Positions 24,772 through 33,404 of a stretch of DNA of 64,000 nt are shown here, in pieces (position 1 is the first letter of the stretch; each line of letters starts with the position of its first letter). The notes below the pieces were generated by a model, which saw nothing but the letters and a program-made list of their open reading frames with translations, was not told the origin of the DNA and did no database searches. Both the position numbers and the translations under genes were made by a program. Source of the DNA: Chitinophagaceae bacterium (GTDB lineage Bacteria; Bacteroidota; Bacteroidia; Chitinophagales; Chitinophagaceae); contig JAEUVJ010000050.1 of the NCBI GenBank assembly GCA_016787085.1, positions 62,001 to 126,000 on the forward strand. Direction: 5' to 3'.

Positions 24772-26109
24772 TTGGAAAATTTATCGAAAAATATCGCCCA
24801 CTCCCTCTCCTTCCTCTACGAAACCATTTCGCGGCGTCTTCATTATTTCTTCCAAAAAGAAAAACCTGAACCCTTCTCCTATCCTGAGATAAAATTAGAA
24901 GAAGATAATACGCCGATGCATCATTTCCTGCTGACACATAAAGTCAATATGGAAGAATTTATCATCCTATTATTAGGCCTGACACCGCATATTCAGCCTA
25001 ATTTCTTAGATACCATTATCCAGGAGTTTTTGCCGAATGGCGGCGATTTTCCCGAAATCGGCGGGGTAAAGGGAAGTAATCACCGCGGTACTATACCTAC
25101 TGGTGAAACGGCTTTGTTTATTATTGGTGGGAATGATATGGGAAAAAGAATGCAGGTGTCGCTTTATTTCTCCCCGGATCATTTTTTTGCAAAAGAAAAT
25201 ATACTTTCCTTAGAAACTGTAAAAGAAGGCGAGCCCCGTATGAGCGGCAGGATCATCCTGCAGCCCGAGTATGTTGACCTGTTCACCACAGGCATTATTG
25301 CAAAGCCTTCTTTCGGGCCTGAGTTCCCGGCCAGGTCAGTCACCACCAAAATGGAATGGGATGACCTGGTCATCAATCCCAGATCGGCACAGCAGATCAG
25401 CGACATCAAAACATGGCTGCAGTATAACACCACGTTTATGCAGGAATGGGGAATGGACAAAAGGGTAAGACCGGGTTACCGGGCCCTGTTCCATGGCCCT
25501 TCCGGCACAGGCAAAACACTGACCGCTACCCTGCTCGGTAAACAGTTTGGACTCGATGTGTACCGTATTGACCTTTCGCAAGTAGTATCCAAATACATCG
25601 GCGAAACAGAGAAGAACCTTGAAAAAGTTTTTACCAAAGCAGAGTACAGGAACTGGATACTGTTCTTTGATGAGGCAGATGCACTATTTGGCAAACGTTC
25701 CAATGTACAGAGTGCGCATGATAAGTATGCCAACCAGGAAGTGTCTTACTTACTGCAGCGGGTGGAAGATTTTCCCGGGCTCGTCATCCTGGCTTCGAAC
25801 TTCAAAAGTAATATTGACCAGGCTTTTCTCCGCCGCTTCAATGCGATCATTCATTTCCCGATGCCCAATGCGGCAGAACGTTTGGTCCTGTGGAGATCGG
25901 CGATACCCGCCAAAGCAATGCTGGCTGATACCATAGACCTGTCGGTCATTGCCAGTAAATATGACCTGAGCGGTTCGGCTATTGTCAGTGTCATCCACTA
26001 TGCATCCCTGCAAACCATCGCCCGTAATGATACCCTTATTCACCGGCAGGACCTTATAGAGGGCATAAGGCGGGAGTACGAAAAAGAGGATCGGGTGTTT
26101 AACTTATGA
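24772..26109 (+). CDS. AAA+ ATPase of eCIS locus (Pvc15/Afp15-like)
   Basis: This 445-aa single-domain AAA ATPase is the usual last conserved gene of eCIS clusters, thought to act in particle assembly or cargo loading. Walker A is GPSGTGKT at residues 242-249 and Walker B is ILFFDEAD with Asp300/Glu301. The arginine-finger region is SNIDQAFLRRFN. The N-terminal 200 residues are family-specific (SFLYETISRRLHYFF; HHFLLTHKVNMEEFIILLLG). No ATG is available near the start: TTG 24772 gives a good N-terminus, and the first in-frame ATG (24916) would remove 48 residues. It begins 10 nt after the DUF4157 gene. Confidence 0.93.
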   Translation: MENLSKNIAHSLSFLYETISRRLHYFFQKEKPEPFSYPEIKLEEDNTPMHHFLLTHKVNMEEFIILLLGLTPHIQPNFLDTIIQEFLPNGGDFPEIGGVKGSNHRGTIPTGETALFIIGGNDMGKRMQVSLYFSPDHFFAKENILSLETVKEGEPRMSGRIILQPEYVDLFTTGIIAKPSFGPEFPARSVTTKMEWDDLVINPRSAQQISDIKTWLQYNTTFMQEWGMDKRVRPGYRALFHGPSGTGKTLTATLLGKQFGLDVYRIDLSQVVSKYIGETEKNLEKVFTKAEYRNWILFFDEADALFGKRSNVQSAHDKYANQEVSYLLQRVEDFPGLVILASNFKSNIDQAFLRRFNAIIHFPMPNAAERLVLWRSAIPAKAMLADTIDLSVIASKYDLSGSAIVSVIHYASLQTIARNDTLIHRQDLIEGIRREYEKEDRVFNL

Positions 26110-26132
26110 TGTAAACAATAAAGTCTGCCAAA

Positions 26133-26169
26133 TAAAAAAAACCCACCTGCGCTGATGCTTCGGTGGGCT
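26133..26169 (-). terminator. Rho-independent terminator downstream of tRNA-Ser
   Basis: Reading the minus strand, a CCCACC/GGTGGG stem is followed directly by a run of eight Ts. It lies just past the 3' end of the tRNA and between it and the end of the + strand eCIS operon. The + strand side lacks a T run, so it mainly terminates minus-strand transcripts. Confidence 0.75.
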
Positions 26170-26173
26170 AAGG

Positions 26174-26258
26174 CGGAGAGAGAGGGATTCGAACCCCCGG
26201 ACCTGTTACAGTCAACGGTTTTCAAGACCGCCGCATTCGACCGCTCTGCCATCTCTCC
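26174..26258 (-). tRNA. tRNA-Ser (anticodon TGA)
   Basis: This 85-nt class II tRNA is on the minus strand. The acceptor arm GGAGAGA pairs with TCTCTCC, and the discriminator G is at 26174. The anticodon loop CTTGAAA carries TGA (complement at 26222-26224). There is a long variable arm typical of serine tRNAs and a GGTTCGAATCC T-arm. CCA is not encoded. Its 3' end points toward the eCIS operon. Confidence 0.95.
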
Positions 26259-26322
26259 GGCGCAAAAATAAGCGGCCGAACCAAAACAAAAAAATTGATT
26301 TGTAAATCTTTATAACAAAAAA

Positions 26323-27342
26323 CTACACTTCTTTATTGACTATCACCTTACTTTCCAGCACCACTTTCCGGGAGCCGTTTTCCTTCAGGTTTTTACCATT
26401 AATGAGGTCAAAAAGAATATGTGTAGCCTTCTCTGCCTGCTGGCGGGGGAATTGTTCTACCGATGCTATGGGCGGGTCATCCAGGTAACTGGTGACAGGA
26501 AGGTTGGCATAGCTGACAAAGAAAATATCCGTATTGATCTTTAACCCTTCGCTGCGGGTAAACCGGATGGCCTCCAACGCCACATAATCATTAAAGGCGA
26601 TCACGGCATCAGGTCTTTCTTTTAGTGACAAGAGCTTTTTCATAGCATCCTGTGTCTGTTTCTGGCTTAGGTCCGTTTGCACCACGAATGACTCGTTAAC
26701 CGCTATCTTATTTTTTTTCAATCCCGCAAAAAAACCATCCAATCTTTCCTGAGATGGTATCATCGTATCAGGCCCTTTGATAAACCCGATGCGGGTATGT
26801 CCTTTTTGTACCAGCCAGTCAACTAGTTTCAGGGAACTATCACGCAGGTTACAGGATACCGTATAAGAGTCCGGCGTATGAGGGACCCTGTCAAAAAATA
26901 CAACAGGTATAGAGTATTGCTTCAACTGATCAAAATGCTCATACGAAACAGTATTCTTTGACAAAGACACGATCAGCCCGTCTACCCGGTGCTTGCGCAT
27001 AGTATCAGTGATCTGCTTTTCCCTTTCCACATCATCATGCGACTGGCCGATCAGCACGGTGTACTTATTACTGATCGCCACATCCTCTATACCATTAATG
27101 GCGATCGAAAAAAACTCCTCGCCAAGATTGGGCAGGATGACACCGATAGTATGTGTTTTACCCTGCTTGAATGAAATAGCGGCCTGGTTAGGTTCGTAAT
27201 TTAATTCCTCTGCCAGTTGCTTTACCTGCTGCCGCATAGCCAACCCGATACTGGGATGATCATGCAGGGCCCTGGAAACAGTAGAAACCGAAACATTCAA
27301 ACGCTTCGCAATTTCCTTAATGGTTACCGGTTTTTGTTTCAT
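26323..27342 (-). CDS. LacI-family transcriptional regulator
   Basis: This 339-aa LacI/GalR-type repressor has an N-terminal helix-turn-helix (VTIKEIAKRLNVSVSTVSRAL, residues about 6-26) and a hinge helix with the usual NYEPNQAA. A periplasmic-binding-protein-like sensor domain follows (HTIGVILPNLGEEFFSIAINGIED, then RVDGLIVSLS). The effector is probably a sugar, but no sugar genes lie beside it, so the target is unknown. It stands alone between the tRNA and an acyltransferase on the same strand. Confidence 0.93.
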   Translation of the reverse strand: MKQKPVTIKEIAKRLNVSVSTVSRALHDHPSIGLAMRQQVKQLAEELNYEPNQAAISFKQGKTHTIGVILPNLGEEFFSIAINGIEDVAISNKYTVLIGQSHDDVEREKQITDTMRKHRVDGLIVSLSKNTVSYEHFDQLKQYSIPVVFFDRVPHTPDSYTVSCNLRDSSLKLVDWLVQKGHTRIGFIKGPDTMIPSQERLDGFFAGLKKNKIAVNESFVVQTDLSQKQTQDAMKKLLSLKERPDAVIAFNDYVALEAIRFTRSEGLKINTDIFFVSYANLPVTSYLDDPPIASVEQFPRQQAEKATHILFDLINGKNLKENGSRKVVLESKVIVNKEV

Positions 27343-27386
27343 ACATAAGTAGAAAAGACGAGAAAAGATAGGTCGTTTTTTTCAGA

Positions 27387-28175
27387 TCACTTGTCAACAG
27401 TTTCCCAGTGGTGCTTTCCCATCATCATATGGCGTTTGCTTTGCTCAATAGCATCCATGATCCGGGCCATGATCGTTTCTGCGGATTGCTCGTAGTCTAT
27501 TTCCAGGGGTTCTTTGAACGTTACCGATAAAGTACTTCCCTTCTTTTTAAACTTCAGGCCTTTTTTATTAAATGCCCGCCAGAAGCCGCTGATAACAACA
27601 GGCACCACAATGGGTCTGTTATGCTTTATGATCAGCGCTGTTCCTTTTCTGCCGGGTGCAAAGGGCTTGGTAGTGCCTTGCGGAAAAGTGATCACCCAGT
27701 TCTTGTTAAGCGCCCTTGTTATTTTTCTGGTATCAGAGGGATCAAGTCCCCTTCTTACTTCTTTGCCTTCCGCTCTCCAGGTTCTTTTTACAGTCAAAGC
27801 GCCGGCTAAAGTAAAAAAACGGCTGATCCAGCTTCCTCTCATCGTTTCCTCAGCAGCTACATAGTTTACACGGGTGAACGGGTTCAGCAGGTAATACGGA
27901 ATACCGAGCCTGTTCATCTTACCCCATTTCACTGCACAAAAAATATGAAGGAAAGCAATGACATCAGCAAAATAGGTCTGGTGATTACTGACAAATAAAA
28001 CATTCCGCTTAGGCAGTTTTTTCAAATGCTCCGTACCTGATATTTTTATTTTATTGATCATGGCAAGCCCCGGATAAGAGACAAAGCCCACAATGACATA
28101 GACGATCTTTCTGACAGGATTGAAATGTTTTATTCTTTCTCCGATAGAACGCATACCTATGGTATTTAATAACAT
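27387..28175 (-). CDS. PlsC-family 1-acyl-glycerol-3-phosphate acyltransferase
   Basis: This 262-aa acyltransferase transfers acyl chains to lysophospholipid-type acceptors at the membrane. The catalytic motif NHQTYFAD has five residues between His65 and Asp71 instead of the common four. The second motif is FPQGTTKPF, with Gln where many members have Glu. A hydrophobic N-terminal segment is near residues 22-40. The open frame extends upstream to 28271, but that part overlaps the terminator of the preceding gene, so the ATG at 28175 (or 28154) is preferred. The exact substrate is not inferable. Confidence 0.85.
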   Translation of the reverse strand: MLLNTIGMRSIGERIKHFNPVRKIVYVIVGFVSYPGLAMINKIKISGTEHLKKLPKRNVLFVSNHQTYFADVIAFLHIFCAVKWGKMNRLGIPYYLLNPFTRVNYVAAEETMRGSWISRFFTLAGALTVKRTWRAEGKEVRRGLDPSDTRKITRALNKNWVITFPQGTTKPFAPGRKGTALIIKHNRPIVVPVVISGFWRAFNKKGLKFKKKGSTLSVTFKEPLEIDYEQSAETIMARIMDAIEQSKRHMMMGKHHWETVDK

Positions 28176-28231
28176 TGGTCTTTCTAAATTAGGTAATTGT
28201 AGCTGATCGGAAATAAATATTATCTGGCATG

Positions 28232-28259
28232 AAAAAACCCTCCTAAGAATAGGAGGGTT
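28232..28259 (-). terminator. Rho-independent terminator of the T9SS protein gene
   Basis: On the minus strand, AACCCTCCTA, loop TTCT, TAGGAGGGTT is followed by six Ts. This perfect 10-bp stem lies about 50 nt past the stop of the secreted T9SS protein gene and just upstream of the acyltransferase. Confidence 0.88.
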
Positions 28260-28308
28260 CGTCAGCTGCAAACCTTGAGCATAAATAAATCAGCTGAACA
28301 GTCTTGAA

Positions 28309-30207
28309 CTATCTTGCGACGTTGAATTTAACCGTCGTTGTTTCTTCTCCGTTGCTCATCTGCAGGAGATATACTCCCGGCTGTAAGCGGTCAAGGTTAT
28401 TGAGTGAAATACTGTTATTCCCGTCATACACTCTGTTCTGCTGCTGTAATACGGTTCTGCCATTCATATCCAATACCGTGAAATTAACTGAACCCATAGC
28501 GGTGGCCGTAAACCTTACTGTAGCTATGCCATTCACCACCGGGTTAGGATTAATCGCTATCCCGTTGATCGCTTTTGAATCTTTACGAACCATGATAACG
28601 TTACTGTATTTGAATTGCCCGTCATTATCCACCATCTTCAGGCGGTAATAAAATACATTACCTGCTATAGAAGAAAGATCATCTGCATACTGATACGACT
28701 GGCGGCTGCTGTTAACGGAAGTAGAGGCTCTCTGACCAATAGTAGCAAAACCTGTCCCACTGCTGCTGCGCTCCACTTCGAAATGAGCAAAATTCAGTTC
28801 GTTCTCCGTGGCCCAGTTCAGGTAAGTAGCCTGGTTGCGATAGTTCCCCGTAAAGCTGAGCAACTTTACAGGAAGTGTGCTTTGCTGCGGATAGCTCAGA
28901 CAGGTAAATTCAGTAGCATACTCACGGTCAACGGTGGTTGATCCGCCATTCCCTTTTTCATATTCAAAACCCAGACGGAATCTTACCACTGATACCGCAT
29001 TGAAAGTGGCCGTGAATGTAACATCCAGATCGCTGGATATACCGGGATGTTCATCTATTTCTCCAAGCATTCTTCTCCAGGAATAGCCATCGGCAGAATA
29101 GGTGCCTCCATCTGACAGGTCAGTGGGCGTATTGACAAGAATACTTGCCGGGCTGGATATAGCGCCTACCTCCCGGAAATAACCGGCTCCGCTTCCGGAA
29201 CCATTGACAAATCCATCCACATCATAATGCTGGTAACGAAGACCACTCAGGGTTTGTGAGGTATATGTATCATCAGCATCTGTACCCGGATCATTTTCCT
29301 GGTATGTATTATCCTTGATGAAAGTGATGCTGAACTGTACCCATCCACGGTCTGATGTTTCTGATCCGTCACCAAATGTACCATCGTTGGCTACTTTGGG
29401 TTGAAAACGGGATGGATTAGGAGAGTTATTGTCAAGTAAAGTAGCATGTGCATTACTGTCCGCCTCTATCTTGATCAGCGCATCTAATGTCTGCGGGTAA
29501 GTCAGTACATTCTGGTACAGGTAAACAGCACCGGGTTGCAGATCCGTGCCTTGCACTAAAACAGGCGTACCTGCAAAGCTCGGCACATCAGTACCTGCCG
29601 AGGTAGCCAATACCCTGATATTGTCAAACCATATATCACGACTGGATGAGCCCGAGTTTCTCCTGGCAGAAAAACGGAATCTGAAATCGGCCCCGGTCCA
29701 GTAAGAATTACTATTGGGAATACCGCCTGAAACGGTGACTGTATTCCAGGAGCCGCTGGAAGGCAGGCTGGTATTAGACCAAACAGTATTCCAGGTACTG
29801 CCGCCATCACCGCTGAAATCAAGTTTCACTTCGTAATTGCCACCTGAACCGCTCGCTACATACCAGTCAAACTGGAAACCCAGGCTGCTGATGGTACAGG
29901 CACCTGCTGAAGGGTTCAGGTTAGATGAAGTAGCTGTATCTGTTCTTGGATTACTGCTGCTGCCGCTGCCTGAAGCGAAACGGAGTGCATTGGTATTACC
30001 GCTTCCTGGTGCTGCATCTACTTCAATAATAGAGTTGGCTGAAGAAGTAAGGGACCATCCTGACAGGTTACCAGAATAACTTCCGGATTGTCCGCCGAGG
30101 CCGCTGTCATTAAATATACTGGATGGGAATGTTTCCGTAATAATCACGGATTGTGAGAATGCTGTCACTGACAACATTGTTATCACAAGGGTAAAGAAAT
30201 GTTTCAT
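28309..30207 (-). CDS. Secreted protein with T9SS type A sorting domain
   Basis: This 632-aa protein has a signal peptide (MKHFFTLVITMLSVTAFSQS); the ATG at 30207 is chosen because upstream codons do not look like a leader. Residues about 20-205 form a MAM/jelly-roll-like beta domain (FQFDWYVASGSGGNYEVKLDFSGDGG, DIWFDNIRVLA). The middle is unrecognised. The last 80 residues are a typical type IX sorting domain (INPNPVVNGIATVRF, LQPGVYLLQM). It is predicted to be exported by Sec, then T9SS, to the cell surface or medium. The ligand is unknown. It has its own terminator. Confidence 0.88.
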   Translation of the reverse strand: MKHFFTLVITMLSVTAFSQSVIITETFPSSIFNDSGLGGQSGSYSGNLSGWSLTSSANSIIEVDAAPGSGNTNALRFASGSGSSSNPRTDTATSSNLNPSAGACTISSLGFQFDWYVASGSGGNYEVKLDFSGDGGSTWNTVWSNTSLPSSGSWNTVTVSGGIPNSNSYWTGADFRFRFSARRNSGSSSRDIWFDNIRVLATSAGTDVPSFAGTPVLVQGTDLQPGAVYLYQNVLTYPQTLDALIKIEADSNAHATLLDNNSPNPSRFQPKVANDGTFGDGSETSDRGWVQFSITFIKDNTYQENDPGTDADDTYTSQTLSGLRYQHYDVDGFVNGSGSGAGYFREVGAISSPASILVNTPTDLSDGGTYSADGYSWRRMLGEIDEHPGISSDLDVTFTATFNAVSVVRFRLGFEYEKGNGGSTTVDREYATEFTCLSYPQQSTLPVKLLSFTGNYRNQATYLNWATENELNFAHFEVERSSSGTGFATIGQRASTSVNSSRQSYQYADDLSSIAGNVFYYRLKMVDNDGQFKYSNVIMVRKDSKAINGIAINPNPVVNGIATVRFTATAMGSVNFTVLDMNGRTVLQQQNRVYDGNNSISLNNLDRLQPGVYLLQMSNGEETTTVKFNVAR

Positions 30208-30516
30208 CACGTATGCTTTAAGGTTTAGATAAATTTCCAAGGGTCTGTCCGGATTTATCAAAAACGATACTGGTGGTGATCTGCGTGAAATAACCCATGC
30301 AGAAAACCTTAAAGCTTTTCAGAAATGATGGAATAGATGTTAATCAGGAGAAATGGACAAGTGGAGATTGATAGGATGTACGGATGATGAAATAATTGTC
30401 CTAATGCGATGCAAGATACTCACAATTCTCGTTTATGCAAATGATACGAAGAAAAAAGTCTTCCGGAATACCGGAAGACTTCTATAAATACGCTATCGTA
30501 ATACTACGATGTCTGT
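30208..30516. other. Spacer between T9SS protein gene and rpsA
   Basis: These 309 bases have no supported gene. They contain the rpsA terminator (30451-30482) and must contain the promoter of the secreted protein gene. No clean TTTG-N20-TAnnTTTG match was found. Confidence 0.5.
30451..30482 (-). terminator. Rho-independent terminator of rpsA
   Basis: On the minus strand, AGTCTTCCGG, a short loop, and CCGGAAGACT are followed by six Ts. It lies about 35 nt past the rpsA stop codon. The stem is perfect over ten pairs. Confidence 0.9.
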
Positions 30517-32418
30517 TTATTCGCCAGCCTTTTTCTCTTCAGTATCACCGCTCTCCATCTTCTTCTTCAGATCAGCTAATACACCGAGATCACCAAGAGT
30601 AGCTTTTTCAACCTTGCTCTGGATATTCTTAACAGCCTTCTTTGTCTTATCAGCTTCAGATCTTGCTTCTTTTCTTGCAGCTTCTTTTTCCTCTACCTGA
30701 GACTGTTCCCAGATGCGGGTATGCGAAACAACGATACGCTTTTCGTTACGGTCAAACTCGATCACCATGAACTGGGATGTTTCATCTGCACCGATGCTCT
30801 TGCCATCTTCTTTACCCAGGTGGCGATTAGGAGCAAACCCTTCCAGACCGTACGGTAATTGTACTATAGCGCCTTTATCGTCACGGCGGCTTACCGTACC
30901 TTCATGGATAGTGCCTATAGCAAAGGTATCCTGCAGGGTATTCCAGGGATCTTCTTCCAGTTGTTTATGTCCCAATTGCAGCTTGCGATTGTCCTTATCA
31001 ATACCCATGATCACTACATCTATATTAGTGCCCACCTTTGTGTATTCACCGGGATGATTGAAGCGTTTCAGCCAGCTCAGGTCGCTGATATGGATCATGC
31101 CTCCGATACCAGGAGCCAGTTCAACAAACACACCATAATTGGTAATGTTCTTCACCAGGCCAGTATGGCGGCTGCCTTCAGCAAATTTCACCTCAATATC
31201 ATTCCAGGGATCAGGAGACAGCTGTTTAATAGACAGACTCATCTTGCGGCTGCCTTTATCCAATGTCACTATCTTGGCTTCATGCTCATCGCTTAGCTTG
31301 AAGAATTCTTTGGCATTGATCGGCGTGTTGGCCCATGTGATCTCGCTGACGTGAACAAGACCTTCTACACCCGGCATGATCTCAAGGAAAGCGCCGTAGT
31401 CTTCTATATTCACCACTTTACCTTTTACGATATTACCTTCAACAATATTCTCGGGTAATACATCCCAAGGATGCGGAGTGAGTTGTTTCAGACCCAGGCT
31501 GATACGTTTCTTCTCATCATCAAAGTCAAGCACCACCACATTGATCTTCTGATCCATCTTGAGTACTTCACTCGGATGAGAAATACGGCCCCATGAAATA
31601 TCAGTGATATACAACAGACCATCCAAACCGCCGAGATCCATAAAGGCGCCGAAGTCTGTGATATTCTTCACTGTTCCTTCCAGTACTTGTCCTTTTTCCA
31701 GTTTACTCATGATCTCAGCACGCTGCGCTTCGATATCGCTTTCGATAAGGGCTTTATGTGATACAACCGCATTCTTGATCGTTTCGTTGATCTTGACCAC
31801 TTTGAATTCCATGGTCTTGCCGACAAACTGGTCATAGTCAGTGACAGGCTTCACATCTATCTGTGAACCCGGCAAGAATGTTTCCATACCAAAAACATCC
31901 ACGATCAAACCACCTTTGGTTTTGCTGGTAACTACCCCGGTGATCACCTCGCCGGTCTTATGCACTTCCATGATCTTTTCCCATGCCCGGGTAATGCGGG
32001 CTTGCTTGCGGCTGAGGTTCAGGTGACCTGCCCTGTCTTCCTTCTCTACTATCATTACTTCCACTTCATCCCCAACCCTAAGGTTAGGCAAGTCGCGGAA
32101 TTCGTTGAGAGAAATCAAACCATCACTTTTGAAACCGATGTTCAGGACTACATCTGTTTTGGTCAATCCCACAACAGTTCCTTTCATCAGCTCTCCGTCA
32201 TTCAATTGAACAAAAGTGTTGTCATACACTTTATCGTACTTTTCTTTTTCATCCTTGCTGTACGATGTTACATTACGTTTATCCACGCTCCAGTCAAAAT
32301 CGTCGTGAGCGGTTTGCACAGGTACATTTGGTATCGCTGTAGCTGCTTCTGCATCACCGGCAGCAGCAGACTCCTGTACATCAGCGTTTAATTGTTTTTG
32401 AATAATGTTTTCAAACAT
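30517..32418 (-). CDS. rpsA: 30S ribosomal protein S1
   Basis: This 633-aa S1 recruits mRNA to the 30S subunit, which is important in a phylum that rarely uses Shine-Dalgarno pairing. Six S1 RNA-binding domains can be followed: GTVVGLTKTDVVLNIGFKSD, GVVTSKTKGGLIVDVFGME, GTVKNITDFGAFMDLGGLDG, GKVVNIEDYGAFLEIMPGVEG, GLVKNITNYGVFVELAPGIGG and GTVSRRDDKGAIVQLPYG. An alanine/glutamate-rich N-terminus and a lysine/glutamate tail flank them. The start at 32418 gives MFENIIQKQL; the 16 codons upstream are not S1-like. Transcribed alone. Confidence 0.97.
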   Translation of the reverse strand: MFENIIQKQLNADVQESAAAGDAEAATAIPNVPVQTAHDDFDWSVDKRNVTSYSKDEKEKYDKVYDNTFVQLNDGELMKGTVVGLTKTDVVLNIGFKSDGLISLNEFRDLPNLRVGDEVEVMIVEKEDRAGHLNLSRKQARITRAWEKIMEVHKTGEVITGVVTSKTKGGLIVDVFGMETFLPGSQIDVKPVTDYDQFVGKTMEFKVVKINETIKNAVVSHKALIESDIEAQRAEIMSKLEKGQVLEGTVKNITDFGAFMDLGGLDGLLYITDISWGRISHPSEVLKMDQKINVVVLDFDDEKKRISLGLKQLTPHPWDVLPENIVEGNIVKGKVVNIEDYGAFLEIMPGVEGLVHVSEITWANTPINAKEFFKLSDEHEAKIVTLDKGSRKMSLSIKQLSPDPWNDIEVKFAEGSRHTGLVKNITNYGVFVELAPGIGGMIHISDLSWLKRFNHPGEYTKVGTNIDVVIMGIDKDNRKLQLGHKQLEEDPWNTLQDTFAIGTIHEGTVSRRDDKGAIVQLPYGLEGFAPNRHLGKEDGKSIGADETSQFMVIEFDRNEKRIVVSHTRIWEQSQVEEKEAARKEARSEADKTKKAVKNIQSKVEKATLGDLGVLADLKKKMESGDTEEKKAGE

Positions 32419-32452
32419 GATAATGATCCCGAAGGTTTTTAAATCGGGGCAG

Positions 32453-32460
32453 CAAAGATA
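32453..32460 (-). promoter_or_regulatory. Candidate -7 promoter element of rpsA
   Basis: On the minus strand, TATCTTTG matches TAnnTTTG, about 35 nt upstream of the rpsA ATG. The -33 element is not clear at the usual spacing. Confidence 0.5.
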
Positions 32461-32524
32461 CAGCAAAATAGGCCTGAATCTGGTATTTCCAGGAAGCTTT
32501 TTTTACTTACTTGCTAATCGTAAT

Positions 32525-33259
32525 TTACTGGTTAGCAACAAGTTTTCCACTCTCTTTTTTCTCCCTGCCCGTACTAATGGGGGCAATCATTTCTTCAAAA
32601 GTGATATGCTTGTTCCATACCGATCCCGACTCCTTTAATTTCCTGAAGTCTTTGTATACAGAACAGGGGGATCCGCCTTTGCCGAAAATGAACGGAAACC
32701 TGATATGAGTGAGTGGCAATGGAGAGTCTCCGGCTATTGCGTTAAAAATGAGTATCGCGTAGTCATAGCAATTATACTTGTTCATATGATACTTCTTCCC
32801 GGCTAGTTCAATGGATCTTTTCACGACCGTATCAAACTCCGGTTGTGTAAGTTCTTTGGTGATCACCACATCATGCTCCCGGTAGCTGTTATCCTTGATC
32901 ATACTTTTTGTTTTCTTGAAAAGCAAGGTTTGAAGCCCCGCCCTGGGATAAAACCCGAATACCCTGCTTAAGGTATCACCTGCCTGACCTATTCTCTGTA
33001 GTATAAGAAATACATGACCCGTTTCCTGGTGATGAGCTACTTTCAATGGATTCTTGTTGTTGGGTACATCGGCACAAACGGAGATATGATAGGTTGATTT
33101 CCCGCTGCTGTCGGCGAATACACTCAAGTGCTCCCTGATATCAACCTTAGTTGCCGGAAATTTTACTTCTGAAATAGCCTTTTTTGATTGCCGGGGAGAC
33201 TGCGAAAAAGAAACAACAGAAATGCAAAATGAAGACAAAAGCCAGGCGCTTCTCTTCAT
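32525..33259 (-). CDS. Secreted protein, possible permuted papain-like hydrolase fold
   Basis: This 244-aa protein has a signal peptide (MKRSAWLLSSFCISVVSFSQS). The ATG at 33259 is preferred over an upstream start at 33298. A His in GHVFLIL (His82) precedes a Cys in NKYNCYDYAI (Cys164). That His-before-Cys order, with about 80 residues between them, resembles circularly permuted NlpC/P60/LRAT-like folds. This is only a suggestion, as I cannot assign a family. It is on the minus strand upstream of rpsA, but rpsA has its own promoter. It is probably periplasmic or a surface protein. Confidence 0.7.
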   Translation of the reverse strand: MKRSAWLLSSFCISVVSFSQSPRQSKKAISEVKFPATKVDIREHLSVFADSSGKSTYHISVCADVPNNKNPLKVAHHQETGHVFLILQRIGQAGDTLSRVFGFYPRAGLQTLLFKKTKSMIKDNSYREHDVVITKELTQPEFDTVVKRSIELAGKKYHMNKYNCYDYAILIFNAIAGDSPLPLTHIRFPFIFGKGGSPCSVYKDFRKLKESGSVWNKHITFEEMIAPISTGREKKESGKLVANQ

Positions 33260-33404
33260 TAGCAGAAGAACAAAGGCAGATATGCAAACCCACAGCATTC
33301 TGCAAAGATTTCATTTTTCCACTGAAATACAAACCCCGGTTTGACAGAAGTCAATCTATGTCCGGGTTCAAGGTCTATTTGCTATTTTCACCTAAATTTT
33401 ATCC

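Noticed and set aside
538..26109. Type VI secretion system or prophage
   Set aside because: There are no TssJ/TssL/TssM membrane genes, no capsid, terminase or portal genes and no integrase; DUF4255, CIS tape-measure, Pvc12-like and DUF4157 genes point to eCIS.
28176..28271. Longer N-terminus for the acyltransferase at 27387
   Set aside because: The extension covers the terminator of the upstream T9SS gene and shows no family similarity.
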